NCBI GenBank assembly: GCA_963729995.1
Contig: CAVSPF010000003.1
Span: forward strand, 1,612,001-1,676,000
DNA length: 64,000 nucleotides
From: VRUE01 sp963729995
GTDB lineage: Bacteria; Actinomycetota; Thermoleophilia; Solirubrobacterales; 70-9
Direction: 5' to 3'
In this document: piece after piece, positions 34,112 through 42,623 of the stretch
Layout: the number at the start of each line of letters is the position of its first letter
Position numbering within the stretch: the stretch's first letter is position 1
Position numbers and translations under genes: made by a program
The notes under the pieces: generated by a model
What the model was told of the DNA's origin: nothing
What the model saw: the letters and a program-made list of their open reading frames with translations, nothing else
Database searches by the model: none

Positions 34112-35413
34112 TCATGCCACCGGGGTCGGGCTGGGCTGGGCGACGGGGAGGCGCACCCAGAAGGTGCTGCCCTCGCCCTCGACGGAGTGGGCGCCTATCT
34201 CGCCGCCCATCACGGCGACCATGCGCCGGGCGATCGCCAGGCCGAGGCCGAATCCCTCCTGCTTGCGCGACTCCGTGCGGCGGTAGAAGCGCTCGAAGAC
34301 GCGCTCGATCTCCACCTCTGGAATTCCCGCCCCCGTGTCGATCACCTCCAGGATCACCTCCAGCTCGCCGTCCCGACGACCGCGAACGGTAACGGCGCCG
34401 GGCGGCGGCGTGTGCTTGAGGGCGTTGGTGAGCAGCCCGACCATCACCTGGCGCAGCAGTGTCGGGTCGCCCTTTGCGGCCAGGTCCGGCTCCACGTCGG
34501 TGCTCAGCTCGAGGCCCGGCGGGACCTCGACCGTGGCGACGACGTCGCGGATCGCGGCGGGCACGTCGACCACCTCGGTCTCCCCCGCGCCGAGCGACTC
34601 CACCCGCGCCAGGGTGAGCAGCGCCTTGGTCAGCCGGTTCATCCGCTCCGCGTCCTCGGCGAGGCGGCCGAGGAAGTGGTCGAGGGCCTGGGGGTCGTCC
34701 TTGGCGCCCTCCTGCAGCACCTCGATCGCGCTGGAGAGCCCGGCCAGGGGATTGCGCAGCTCGTGCGCGGCGTTGGAGATGAAGTCGGCTTCGGCCAGCT
34801 CGCGGCGCATCTCGTCCGTGCGGTCGCGGGCGACGACCAGGACGGCGCGCTCGTCGGGCAGGGAACGCGCCGTCATCGAGTAGGCGCGGTCGCCGATCCG
34901 CAGCGCCGGGTGGGCCGCGAAGCCCACCTGAGCGGCGCGCTTCAGGTGCGACAGCATCGCCTCGGGGGGCAGGCCGGCGGGGTCGAGCAGCTTTGCCGCG
35001 GCGCGGTTGGAGAAGCGCAGCGGTCCGTCCTCGTCGACGACGATCACCGCGTCGGTGAGGCCGTCGAAGATCGCTTTCAGCTTGTTGTGGTCGGCGGTCA
35101 GCACCCCGAAGCTCTCTTTCAGCGAAGCCCGCATGGAGTCGAGAGCGCGAGCGAGGTCGCCGATCTCGTCGCGGCCGCCGATCTCCAGCGGCACGTCGAA
35201 GGAGCCGGCGGCCATCTGACCGGCGGCGCGGGAGAGGCGCATGGCGCGGTGGGAGATCCCGACCGCGATCAGGAAACCGGTGAGGATGCCGAGCGCGATC
35301 GCGCCGAGCACCGCGCGGGGACGGTCGCCGAAGAGGTAGACGACGCCGGCGGTGACCAGGGTCACGGCGGCGAAGGCGCCCACCAGCCAGAGCCGGATCC
35401 CGATCCGCCTCAT
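34112..35413 (-). CDS. Membrane sensor histidine kinase
   Basis: 433 aa from the ATG before MRRIGIRLWLVGAFAAVTLV; two membrane helices (about 8-27 and 35-53) with almost no extracellular loop. A HAMP domain follows (residues 55-110, 'RDEIGDLARALDSMRASLKE'), then a PAS-like region. The H-box is 'ADFISNAAHELRNPLAGLSS' (phosphorylated His), followed by the ATP-binding N, G1 and G2 boxes ('LLTNALKHTPP', 'VIDTGAGIPEVEIERVFERF', 'GFGLGLAIARRMV'). A longer open frame upstream lacks membrane features. The short loop suggests sensing inside the membrane or cytoplasm. Partner regulator lies directly downstream. Confidence 0.9.
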   Translation of the reverse strand: MRRIGIRLWLVGAFAAVTLVTAGVVYLFGDRPRAVLGAIALGILTGFLIAVGISHRAMRLSRAAGQMAAGSFDVPLEIGGRDEIGDLARALDSMRASLKESFGVLTADHNKLKAIFDGLTDAVIVVDEDGPLRFSNRAAAKLLDPAGLPPEAMLSHLKRAAQVGFAAHPALRIGDRAYSMTARSLPDERAVLVVARDRTDEMRRELAEADFISNAAHELRNPLAGLSSAIEVLQEGAKDDPQALDHFLGRLAEDAERMNRLTKALLTLARVESLGAGETEVVDVPAAIRDVVATVEVPPGLELSTDVEPDLAAKGDPTLLRQVMVGLLTNALKHTPPPGAVTVRGRRDGELEVILEVIDTGAGIPEVEIERVFERFYRRTESRKQEGFGLGLAIARRMVAVMGGEIGAHSVEGEGSTFWVRLPVAQPSPTPVA

Positions 35414-35524
35414 CGCAACCTCACACGCATCGTCGCGCCCCCCGCGCTGTTCATGAAGGCTTACTAACACAAAATCGCCGGGGACGAGCGCGCCCGCATG
35501 CTGCAGACGGCAGCGCAGCTGGGC

Positions 35525-35569
35525 CGACTTCGCGTTTTGTCGCGCTATGCGAGACAAAACGCGAAGTCG
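35525..35569. repeat. Palindromic element (family A, copy 2)
   Basis: 21-nt arms (35525-35545, 35549-35569) pair with one mismatch around the loop TAT. The core GCGTTTTGTCGCGC/GCGAGACAAAACGC is similar to the element inside egtB. It lies between the divergent kinase and glycosyltransferase genes, so it may overlap their promoter region. Confidence 0.8.
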
Positions 35570-35630
35570 CCGGTGGAGAGGAGCGGGCCGCCGTGTTAGG
35601 ACGGCTGGCCAGCATGGGAGAATCGACGGT

Positions 35631-36383
35631 ATGCGGACGCTGGTCTTCATCCCAGCCTGGAACGAGGAGGCCTCGGTCGTGGGCGTGATCGAGGACGTGC
35701 GGCAGCGACTCCCCGAGGCCGACGTGCTGGTCGTCGACGACGGCTCCACCGACGCCACCGCGGCGCGCGCGCGGGAGGCCGGCGCCGTGGTCGCCTCCCT
35801 GCCCTTCAACCAGGGCCTCGGGGCCGCGCTGCAGACCGGCTACCTCTACGCGCTGCGCGGCGGCTATGACTTCTGCGCGCACCTAGACGCCGACGGCCAG
35901 CACCCGCCTGCCGAGGTGGTGCGGCTCCTCGAGGAGGTCCAGGCCGACCGCGCCGACCTGGTGATCGGCTCGCGCTACCGCGACCGCGGCGCGGCGAAGA
36001 GCGACGACTACAGGCCGACGCTCTCGAGGCGGATCGGCACCAGCGTGTTCCGCTTCTTCCTCACGCTGGCGACCCGGCAGCGCTTCACCGACACGACCAG
36101 CGGGATGCGGGCGGCGAACCGGCGCGTGATGGCCCTGTTCAGCGAGCGCTACTCGCCGGACTTCGCCGAGATCGAGTCGCTGCAGCTCGCCGTCCGCCAG
36201 GGATTGCGCGTCGAGGAGGTGCAGGTGCGGATGCTGGAGCGCGTGGGCGGATCCTCGTTCCTGACGCCGGTGCGCTCGGCCTTCTTCATCTTCAAGGGGC
36301 TGATCGTGCTGCTCGTCGGCCAGTTCCGGCCGAGGAACAGCGAGCCGCCCGCCGAGCGCCGCCCCGTGGAGGCGAAGCGATGA
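35631..36383 (+). CDS. Family 2 glycosyltransferase (DPM/polyprenol type)
   Basis: 250 aa from MRTLVFIPAWNEEASVVGVI. The GT-A fold shows 'DVLVVDDGSTDATAARAREA', 'LPFNQGLGAALQTGYLYALR' and the DxD-type metal site 'FCAHLDADGQHPPAEVVRLL', with 'VIGSRYRDRGAAKSDDYRP'. This subgroup transfers a sugar from a nucleotide sugar to a polyprenyl phosphate at the membrane. A hydrophobic segment near residues 210-235 could anchor it. The next gene, DUF2304, overlaps by 4 nt and commonly accompanies such enzymes. Confidence 0.85.
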   Translation: MRTLVFIPAWNEEASVVGVIEDVRQRLPEADVLVVDDGSTDATAARAREAGAVVASLPFNQGLGAALQTGYLYALRGGYDFCAHLDADGQHPPAEVVRLLEEVQADRADLVIGSRYRDRGAAKSDDYRPTLSRRIGTSVFRFFLTLATRQRFTDTTSGMRAANRRVMALFSERYSPDFAEIESLQLAVRQGLRVEEVQVRMLERVGGSSFLTPVRSAFFIFKGLIVLLVGQFRPRNSEPPAERRPVEAKR

Positions 36384-36835
36384 GATCCCTGCCCCTCGCC
36401 GCGCACGACCCGACCGTCCACCTGACCTCCCAGACGCGGATCCTGGCGGCGGCGATCGCCGTCGCTTTCATGATCCTGATCCTCGAGCTGATCCGCCGCA
36501 ACCGCCTCCAGGAGCGCTACAGCGTGGTCTGGTTCATAGCCGGGCTGGGGATGCTCGCCGGGGCTGCCTTCCCGGGGCTGCTGGGGGTCGTCGCCGACGC
36601 GATGGGCGTCCGCGACACCAACGTCGCCCTCTTCTCGATCGTGCTGTTGCTGCTGCTCGGCCTGGCGCTCAACTTCAGCGTGATCATGTCCCGCCAGGCC
36701 GCCCAGATAACCCGCCTCGCGCAGGAGCAGGCGCTGGAGAGGGCGCAGGAGCAGGCGGCGGAGAGGGACGGGGGCTCGGCTGCGTCCGAGGCGCCCGAGG
36801 AGTCCGACACCGCCACGGGACGTGCGGGCACTTGA
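36380..36835 (+). CDS. DUF2304 membrane protein
   Basis: 151 aa with helices near 22-40, 51-70 and 82-103 (SLVVLLLLGL-like stretch 'ALFSIVLLLLLGLALNFSVI'). The motif 'LIRRNRLQERYSVVWFIAGL' is the DUF2304 signature. A charged Glu/Arg/Ala-rich coiled-coil tail follows. It overlaps the glycosyltransferase gene by 4 nt (ATGA). DUF2304 proteins are regular partners of polyprenol-sugar GT2 enzymes, so it is probably an assisting membrane subunit. Confidence 0.8.
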   Translation: MRSLPLAAHDPTVHLTSQTRILAAAIAVAFMILILELIRRNRLQERYSVVWFIAGLGMLAGAAFPGLLGVVADAMGVRDTNVALFSIVLLLLLGLALNFSVIMSRQAAQITRLAQEQALERAQEQAAERDGGSAASEAPEESDTATGRAGT

Positions 36836-36866
36836 CAATCTGGTCGACTCAGCCGTAAATCTCGAC

Positions 36867-36912
36867 CGCTTTGGACTTTGACCCTGTCGGAGCAGGGTCA
36901 AAGTCCAAAGCG
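36867..36912. repeat. Palindromic element (family B, copy 1)
   Basis: Exact 20-nt arms (36867-36886 and 36893-36912; CGCTTTGGACTTTGACCCTG) around a 6-nt loop. It overlaps the last codons and stop of the penicillin-acylase gene and lies between two convergent genes. A partly decayed relative is at 42551-42584. Confidence 0.85.
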
Positions 36913-39315
36913 CGCGCCTGGCGAACGGTCGGGCGGCGGGACGAGGTCCAGCTCGCGCCAGGGACCCTCACCGGTCATCGGCTGGGTGCGTCCCTCGAGC
37001 CAGTCGGCCTGGAGGTCGTCGTAGTGGGGGCTGGCCGGGTGCCCCGACTGGCCGGTGAACATCTGCCAGCGGGAGCGGTTGGGGTCGGTTGGGTCGGCGA
37101 CCATCCGCCAGCTCGGCGCCCAGACGGCCCGGTAGGGATCGTTGGGGTCGTAGGCGATCTGGCTCACGGTCTCCTGGGCGCCGCCCGCCCTCAGCCTGCG
37201 GTTCAGCAAGCGGCGCAGCAACGGGTTGGCGTCGCCGAGCGCGTGGGGAAACTCCATCTCGTGGACGCGGCCCCAGCGCCAGCCCTCGGGGTCGGCGCCG
37301 AAGCGGTCGCCGAGGTCATCGAGGGCGCCGGACAGCGCTTCCAGCGCCAGCTCGTCCCAGGGGCGGCCGACCAGCTCGCTGTCGCCCTCACCCCACAGAT
37401 CCATCAGGTGGGAGTGCCAGCGCCAGGGTGAGGTGACGTGCGCCATGAAGCCGTTGTCGGCGCGGTCGAGCCAGCGCTCGGCGAGATCGCGGTCGGCGAT
37501 CGTGACGCGCGCGACCTCGCGCGCCAGCCGCAGGAGGAAGGCCTGGTAGATCGTGCCGGCGATCGTGTTGGGGTCGAGTCGCCCGTCCCAGCTGCGCAGC
37601 CGCTCGATCGCGCTTCGCTCGCGCTGGCCCTCGGGCGCCAGCCGGCCCAGCCGCCGCGCGGCCTCCAGCCCGGGGATCGAGAGGTTGTCGGACTGCATCG
37701 CCTCGAAGCCCTCGATGTCGTGCTCGTCGCTCGCCCGCAGCAGCTCCTCGATCCGCCGCGCCCGGAACCCGTCCAACCACTCGCTGGTGATGTGGTGCGG
37801 ATAGTCGTCGCCGACGATCCGGTTGTTGGCGGTGACGAGGAAGCCGCTCTCGGGATCGACCGCCTCGGGCAGCTCCTCGTAGGGGATCGTCCCCTCCCAC
37901 TCGAACTCGCCGGTCCAGCCCGGCTTCGGCAGGTCCGGGCAGCCACCCCTGCGCAGCGGCAACCGCCCCACCAACTTGTAGCCGATCGAGCCGTGGCGGT
38001 CGGCCCAGACGAGGTTCGAGGCTGGCGCGGTGTGTCCCTCCAGCGCGGCGACCAGCTCGGGCCCGGAGCGAATTTCGTGCAGCTCGAACATCCCCCTGAA
38101 TGTGGTCGGCTCGTCAAGCGTCAGCCAGCGCAGGGCGAGGGGCTCGGCGTCGTCGGCGCCCAGCGCCCCGTTGACGATCGGCCCATGGTGGGTGATGCGC
38201 ACGTCCAGCACCTCCGGCACGTCGCGGCCCTTCACCGCGATCTCCTCGCGCACCACCTCCAGCGGGCGCCACTCGCCCTCGAACAGGTAGCGGTCCCCGT
38301 CGATCCGCTCGACGAAGAGATCCTGGACATCGGCCATCACGTTGGTGAAGGTCCAGCAGACGTCGTTGTTCTGGCCCATGTAGACACCGGGCATGCCCGG
38401 CATCGAGGCGCCGCGGACGAAGCGCTCGCCGAGGCTGAGGCCGACTTGGTACCAGATGCCCGGCATGCTCGGCGGCAGGTGAGGGTCGCCGGCGATCAGC
38501 GGCGAGCCGGTCGCGCTCAGCGCCCCGCTGACCGCCCAGTTGTTGGAGCCGCTCGCCTCCGGGGCAAGCCCGATCGAGCGGCGGACCGCATCGATCTGCT
38601 CGGTGAGCGCGAGGCCGTCGCCCGACCAGGCTTCCTGGTTGACGATGGGATTGCCGGCCGGATAGCCGGGGTCGAGCCTGGCGGCGAGCTCGGGCCCCAG
38701 CGCGCGCACCATGTCGGCCCGCAGCAGCTCCTTCTCCCAGTTCGTGGAGAGGCCGAAGGCGAGCAGCTTGCCGAGGCTGAGGATGTCGACCGGGCGCCAG
38801 GGCTCGAAGCGCAGCCGCAGCAGCTGCATCTCGAAGGGCATCGCCTTCGCGCTCGCCGCCGCCGCGTTGACCCCCTCGCAGAAGCGCTCCAGCCGCGCCC
38901 GCAGCTCGGGCTCGAGCGCGGTGGCCTCGCGCTCGGCCGTGCGGCGGATCCCCAGCGCGCGCATCAGCCGGTCGACCGGCAACCCCTCGGCACCGGCGAT
39001 CTCGGAGAGCCGTCCCGAGACGGCGCGCCGGTAGAAGTCGAGCTGCCAGAGGCGGTCCTGGCCGTGGCAGAAGCCCTCGGCGAACCAGAGGTCGGCGGGG
39101 CGCTCGGCCTCGATGTGGGGCACCCCCCAGCGGTCCCGGCGCACCCGCACCGGGGCCTCCAGCCCGTCCAGCTCGATCGTCCCCTCCTGCTTCGGCAGCG
39201 GCCGCCGCGCCAGCCAGTGCCAGGCGGCAGCCGCAGCGGCGGCGGCAAGTCCCGTTCCGGCGATGCCGGCCAGCAGCCCGGTCCGCGCCGCGCGGCGTTT
39301 GCTCAGAGGGTCCAC
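36898..39315 (-). CDS. Penicillin acylase family (Ntn-hydrolase) protein
   Basis: 805 aa, an unprocessed alpha-spacer-beta precursor. Residues 11-35 form a hydrophobic export or anchor segment. 'VRVRRDRWGVPHIEAERPAD', 'AEGFCHGQDRLWQLDFYRRA' and 'GRLSEIAG' belong to the alpha chain. The autocatalytic nucleophile is Ser257 in 'SGSNNWAVSGALSATGSPLI', followed by 'AGDPHLPPSMPGIWYQVGL' of the beta chain. Later 'NNDVCWTFTNVMADVQDLFV' is typical. The family hydrolyses amide bonds in acylated substrates such as beta-lactams and homoserine lactones; the actual substrate is unknown. The last codons lie in a palindrome. Confidence 0.88.
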   Translation of the reverse strand: MDPLSKRRAARTGLLAGIAGTGLAAAAAAAAWHWLARRPLPKQEGTIELDGLEAPVRVRRDRWGVPHIEAERPADLWFAEGFCHGQDRLWQLDFYRRAVSGRLSEIAGAEGLPVDRLMRALGIRRTAEREATALEPELRARLERFCEGVNAAAASAKAMPFEMQLLRLRFEPWRPVDILSLGKLLAFGLSTNWEKELLRADMVRALGPELAARLDPGYPAGNPIVNQEAWSGDGLALTEQIDAVRRSIGLAPEASGSNNWAVSGALSATGSPLIAGDPHLPPSMPGIWYQVGLSLGERFVRGASMPGMPGVYMGQNNDVCWTFTNVMADVQDLFVERIDGDRYLFEGEWRPLEVVREEIAVKGRDVPEVLDVRITHHGPIVNGALGADDAEPLALRWLTLDEPTTFRGMFELHEIRSGPELVAALEGHTAPASNLVWADRHGSIGYKLVGRLPLRRGGCPDLPKPGWTGEFEWEGTIPYEELPEAVDPESGFLVTANNRIVGDDYPHHITSEWLDGFRARRIEELLRASDEHDIEGFEAMQSDNLSIPGLEAARRLGRLAPEGQRERSAIERLRSWDGRLDPNTIAGTIYQAFLLRLAREVARVTIADRDLAERWLDRADNGFMAHVTSPWRWHSHLMDLWGEGDSELVGRPWDELALEALSGALDDLGDRFGADPEGWRWGRVHEMEFPHALGDANPLLRRLLNRRLRAGGAQETVSQIAYDPNDPYRAVWAPSWRMVADPTDPNRSRWQMFTGQSGHPASPHYDDLQADWLEGRTQPMTGEGPWRELDLVPPPDRSPGARFGL

Positions 39316-39373
39316 TCCACGGTGTCTATCACTTCACCGGGGCATTAGCTGGCTGGCCGACCAGTACACCTGC

Positions 39374-39418
39374 CCCGGTGCTCCTTTTGCACGCTATGTG
39401 TTCAAAAGGAGCACCGGG
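39374..39418. repeat. Palindromic element (family A, copy 3)
   Basis: Exact 16-nt arms (CCCGGTGCTCCTTTTG at 39374-39389, complement at 39403-39418); the centre GCACGCTATGTGTT resembles the CGC-TAT-GCG centre of copies 1 and 2 with a bulge. It sits between the acylase start and the end of the MBL gene. Confidence 0.75.
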
Positions 39419-39433
39419 ACGGACCTGGGGCCG

Positions 39434-40204
39434 TCAGGCGCGCAGATCGGGCGGCAGGCGGCCTTCGGCGTCGAGCTTTTGCAGGTGCGCCTCCATGACC
39501 ACCGCGGCGACGGGGCGGATCTCGTCGGGAACGTCGTCCCAGACATCGGCCAGCAGCGCCTCGCGGGAGCGCTCGCCACGCTCCAGGGCAGCCACCAGGC
39601 GCCGCTCGCGCATCTCGCGGTGCTCGACGTACTCACTCAACTTCGTGGCGGGGTCGGTGACCCACGGACCGTGCCCCGGGCAGATCAGCTCGAGCGGCTC
39701 GGCCTGCATCCGCCGCAGCGAGTCCATGTAGGCGGCGAGTGAGCCGCCGTCGGGAGGGACGAACGTGGAGCCCTCGCCAAGCACCAGGTCGCCGCTGAAG
39801 CAGACCCCGTCGCCGGTGACCAGGCAGACGTGATCCGCAGCATGGCCCGGGGTGGCGACCCCGCGCAGGCCACCGTGCTCCTCGCCGTCGCCCGGTAGGA
39901 CTACCGGCGGCGGGCCGGGCCTTCGCCGTGAACCCTCTCCAGCCCCACGCGCCGCCGTGGCGAGGCGCTCGGCGCCGGCCGCGTGGTCGCCGTGGCTGTG
40001 GGTGAGGAGGATCGTGCCGATCCCGCCCCGCTCCTCCGCGGCGGCGCCCACCACCGCGATGTGGCCGGCGTCGTCCGGCCCCGGGTCGATCACCGTGCAT
40101 GGCCCCGACCCGTAGAGGTAGGTGTTCGTCCCCTCGTGCGTCATCGGCCCCGGATTAGGAGCCACAAGCCGCAAGATCTCGGGATGTCCGGGCGCGTGGG
40201 TCAC
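39434..40204 (-). CDS. Metallo-beta-lactamase fold hydrolase
   Basis: 256 aa if translated from the GTG before THAPGHPEILRLVAPNPGPM. 'NPGPMTHEGTNTYLYGSGPC', then 'VIDPGPDDAGHIAVV', the metal motif 'ILLTHSHGDHAAGAERLA', 'VATPGHAADHVCLVTGDGVC', 'FSGDLVLGEGSTFV' and 'ICPGHGPWVTDP' give all five MBL motifs. The C-terminal 'REMRERRLVAALERGERSRE' helix is that of the LACTB2/MBL-RNase-like hydrolases. The start is supported by family alignment, not by a strong ribosome binding site. A longer open frame upstream is spurious. Confidence 0.85.
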   Translation of the reverse strand: MTHAPGHPEILRLVAPNPGPMTHEGTNTYLYGSGPCTVIDPGPDDAGHIAVVGAAAEERGGIGTILLTHSHGDHAAGAERLATAARGAGEGSRRRPGPPPVVLPGDGEEHGGLRGVATPGHAADHVCLVTGDGVCFSGDLVLGEGSTFVPPDGGSLAAYMDSLRRMQAEPLELICPGHGPWVTDPATKLSEYVEHREMRERRLVAALERGERSREALLADVWDDVPDEIRPVAAVVMEAHLQKLDAEGRLPPDLRA

Positions 40205-40220
40205 CTGATTCTGGCCGGCT

Positions 40221-40335
40221 GGAGGCCATCCCGACAGGGGTGGAACGTCTTGTACTTTTTTTGCGGAATCACTCTCGGACGGCCGCCAACTGTCTTCAAA
40301 AAAAGTTAAGTGGAACCCCTGTCGGGATGGCCTCC
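40221..40335. repeat. 115-bp element with 21-bp terminal inverted repeats (MITE-like)
   Basis: Ends GGAGGCCATCCCGACAGGGG(T) at 40221-40241 and its exact complement at 40315-40335. Nested inside is a second inverted repeat, ACTTTTTTTG (40254-40263) and CAAAAAAAGT (40297-40306). No coding content. It lies between the MBL and WYL genes. Confidence 0.8.
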
Positions 40336-40349
40336 GTGGCACCAACGGG

Positions 40350-42407
40350 TCACGCGGCGCTGGCCGCCACCTCCGTGGCGATCGCTTCGCGCGCGTCCTC
40401 GGGCTCCAGCACAACGAGGTCGCCGGCGCCCCGCAGGATCTCGCGGACCAGCCACGACGTGCCCGCGTAGGGAAGCTCGACGACGACGGCGCCGTCGGCC
40501 AGCTCCTCGACCACCGTCCGCTCCTCGCGCAGCCAGCGGGCCCGCTCGGGCGAAACCCAGACGCGGGCAACCTGAGCCGCGGGCATCTCGCCGTCGGTCA
40601 TCCAGCCCTCGACCCCGGCCAGCTCTTCGACCTCGGGTCGCGGCTCGAAGGCCTCGCCCGCGACCGTCGCCTCTTTGATCCGGTCGAGCTTGAAGTGGCG
40701 AATGCCCCCTTTGGTCAGGTCGTAGCACTCCACGTACCAGCCCTCACGCCCGTTCTCCAGCCGGTAGGGCTCGACCGAGCGCTTGGTGAACTGGTCCTCG
40801 TTCTCCTTGTAGTACTGGATCTCGAGGACGCGCCGGGCGCCGATCGCCTCGTTGACGACGCGGGCCACCTCGGTGTCGCCGCCGCCGGCCGAGGCGATCT
40901 CCAGCCCCTCCTCGGAGGGGTCGTGGCCGAGCGCCTTGATGATCTTCTCGCGGGCGCTCTGCAGGCCTCCCTGCGGAAGGTGATCGCCGAACAGGTCTAT
41001 CGCCGCGACCAGCGCCTTCGCCTCCAGCGGCAGCAGGCGGGCGGGACGGGCGAAGTTGTCGCCGTAGGGCTGGGAATCGACCTCGACCTCGTCGCCCTGG
41101 ATTTCGGCGTAGAGGACGTAGGTGCCGCCGCCGAAGTTGACGACGTTGAGCAGGTCGATGTCCTCCTGCAGCTCCTCGTCGGTCAGCTCCAACCGATCCC
41201 GCAGCTCGGCGACCGCCAGCCGCTCCCCCTGCTTGGCGGACTCGATCAGCAGGCCGGCGAGGGTGACCAGGCGGGCGAAGCGCTCGGGGCGAATCGCAGC
41301 CTCGCCACGCCCGTTGGAGCGGGTGCGGCGGGGCGCCTCGCGCAGCGGCCGCTCCACCGTCTCGGCCGGCTCGAAGTCGCGGTGCCGGTCGCGGAGCAGC
41401 GCGAGGCGCCGCTCGGCTTCGTCGCGCAGGTCATCTGGGGCGAGCACGCTGGCGTTGCGGCGCCAGCGCAGCACCCAGGCGATCAGCTCGCGCGAGGACG
41501 CGTAGTCGGTCTCGAAGACCGAGCCCTTGCCGGCCGCGCCGTCCGACTTCTTCGCCGGGCGAAGGGCGCCATAGGCGCCGAAGTCGCGCTCGACGAGCCA
41601 CGCGATGCGGTCGCGAACGAAGATCCTCGCCCTGCCCCTGATCTCCCCCAGCTGCCAGTCCGCCCGCTGTCCGTAGTCGCGCCGGTCGAAGTCCTCGGGC
41701 GGCGAGAAGTCGTGCTCGGCCTTGGTTGCGTAGCCGACCTTCCCCTGGATGCGGGAGAGGCGGAATACGCGCACTGCGTCGCGCTCGTGCGCATGGCCGA
41801 TCAGGTAGAACTGGCCGCCGCGGAAGACCAGGTGGAAGGGGTCGACCTTGCGCTTCGCGGTCTCGTCGCGCTCCATCGTGTAGTAGGTGAACTCGATCGT
41901 CTTGCGGCGCGAGATCGCCGTCTCGATCTTGGAGAGGCGCTGGGAGAGGTCACGGCTCCCGGCGGAGGCGGTCATCGCGATCTCGACCGGGGCGCGCTCC
42001 CCCTCGCTGAGCGGATTCGGATGGCCCCAGGCGACCTGCTGGAGCGCCAGCCGCAGCGGCTCGGCGTAGGCGAAGCCGCCGTCGGTGAGCAGCGACAGCG
42101 CCGTGCTTAGCGACGCGAGCTCGTTGTCGGAGAACTCGATCGGGTCGAGATAGAAGTTCTCCGGCGGCAGCGAGTAGAGCTCCGCCTCGAAGAAGCCCTC
42201 GCCCGGTTTCTCGACCCCCAGCTGGATGCCGAGGCTTTCCAGCTCGGCGCGATCGGCGTAGAAGCGGCGCGCGAAGGCGTCGTCGTTCATGTCGCTGTAA
42301 CCCTCCACCTCGCGCTTGATCTCCAGGGCCGAAACGGGCCTGCCCTGGGCCATCAGGAACGAGATCAGGGAGAGCTGGCGGATCAGCTTCTCGGTGTCCT
42401 TGGCCAC
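40350..42407 (-). CDS. Double WYL-domain transcriptional regulator (PafBC-like fusion)
   Basis: About 685 aa from the GTG before AKDTEKLIRQLSLISFLMAQ. Two similar halves each have an N-terminal winged helix ('GRPVSALEIKREVEGYSDMN'; 'LAVAELRDRLELTDEELQED') and a WYL domain ('PFHLVFRGGQFYLIGHAHER'; 'PYRLENGREGWYVECYDLTK'). Such fused proteins correspond to PafB plus PafC, the actinobacterial activator of the RecA-independent DNA-damage response that senses single-stranded DNA. The start is uncertain; the frame stays open 43 codons upstream. No proteasome genes are nearby. Confidence 0.85.
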   Translation of the reverse strand: MAKDTEKLIRQLSLISFLMAQGRPVSALEIKREVEGYSDMNDDAFARRFYADRAELESLGIQLGVEKPGEGFFEAELYSLPPENFYLDPIEFSDNELASLSTALSLLTDGGFAYAEPLRLALQQVAWGHPNPLSEGERAPVEIAMTASAGSRDLSQRLSKIETAISRRKTIEFTYYTMERDETAKRKVDPFHLVFRGGQFYLIGHAHERDAVRVFRLSRIQGKVGYATKAEHDFSPPEDFDRRDYGQRADWQLGEIRGRARIFVRDRIAWLVERDFGAYGALRPAKKSDGAAGKGSVFETDYASSRELIAWVLRWRRNASVLAPDDLRDEAERRLALLRDRHRDFEPAETVERPLREAPRRTRSNGRGEAAIRPERFARLVTLAGLLIESAKQGERLAVAELRDRLELTDEELQEDIDLLNVVNFGGGTYVLYAEIQGDEVEVDSQPYGDNFARPARLLPLEAKALVAAIDLFGDHLPQGGLQSAREKIIKALGHDPSEEGLEIASAGGGDTEVARVVNEAIGARRVLEIQYYKENEDQFTKRSVEPYRLENGREGWYVECYDLTKGGIRHFKLDRIKEATVAGEAFEPRPEVEELAGVEGWMTDGEMPAAQVARVWVSPERARWLREERTVVEELADGAVVVELPYAGTSWLVREILRGAGDLVVLEPEDAREAIATEVAASAA

Positions 42408-42550
42408 GGGTCGCAGGATAGTGAGGGTGGCCCATTCGACTCCCCGCTCGGTTCGCTCGAACCCGCACTTTCCCAAGTTCTGACGCGGTTCAGGGGGCAC
42501 CAGGCCAGGACGCATCTCGATGCCCTCGGTGCGCAAGGCGCACGCGTATC

Positions 42551-42584
42551 GGACTTTGACCCTGCCCCCACAGGGTAAAAGTCC
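42551..42584. repeat. Palindromic element (family B, copy 2, decayed)
   Basis: Arms GGACTTTGACCCTG (42551-42564) and CAGGGTAAAAGTCC (42571-42584) pair with one mismatch. The right side continues AAAGCG exactly as in the copy at 36867-36912, while the left flank has diverged. It sits in the 216-bp gap before the WYL gene. Confidence 0.75.
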
Positions 42585-42623
42585 AAAGCGGTCGAGGTCT
42601 GCGGCTCTCGCCGCCTGGACCCG

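Noticed and set aside
36867..36912. Interpreting the palindromes simply as intrinsic terminators.
   Set aside because: No T-run follows on either strand, some copies sit between divergent genes or inside egtB, and cores are shared between distant copies. Termination may still be a side effect at convergent junctions.
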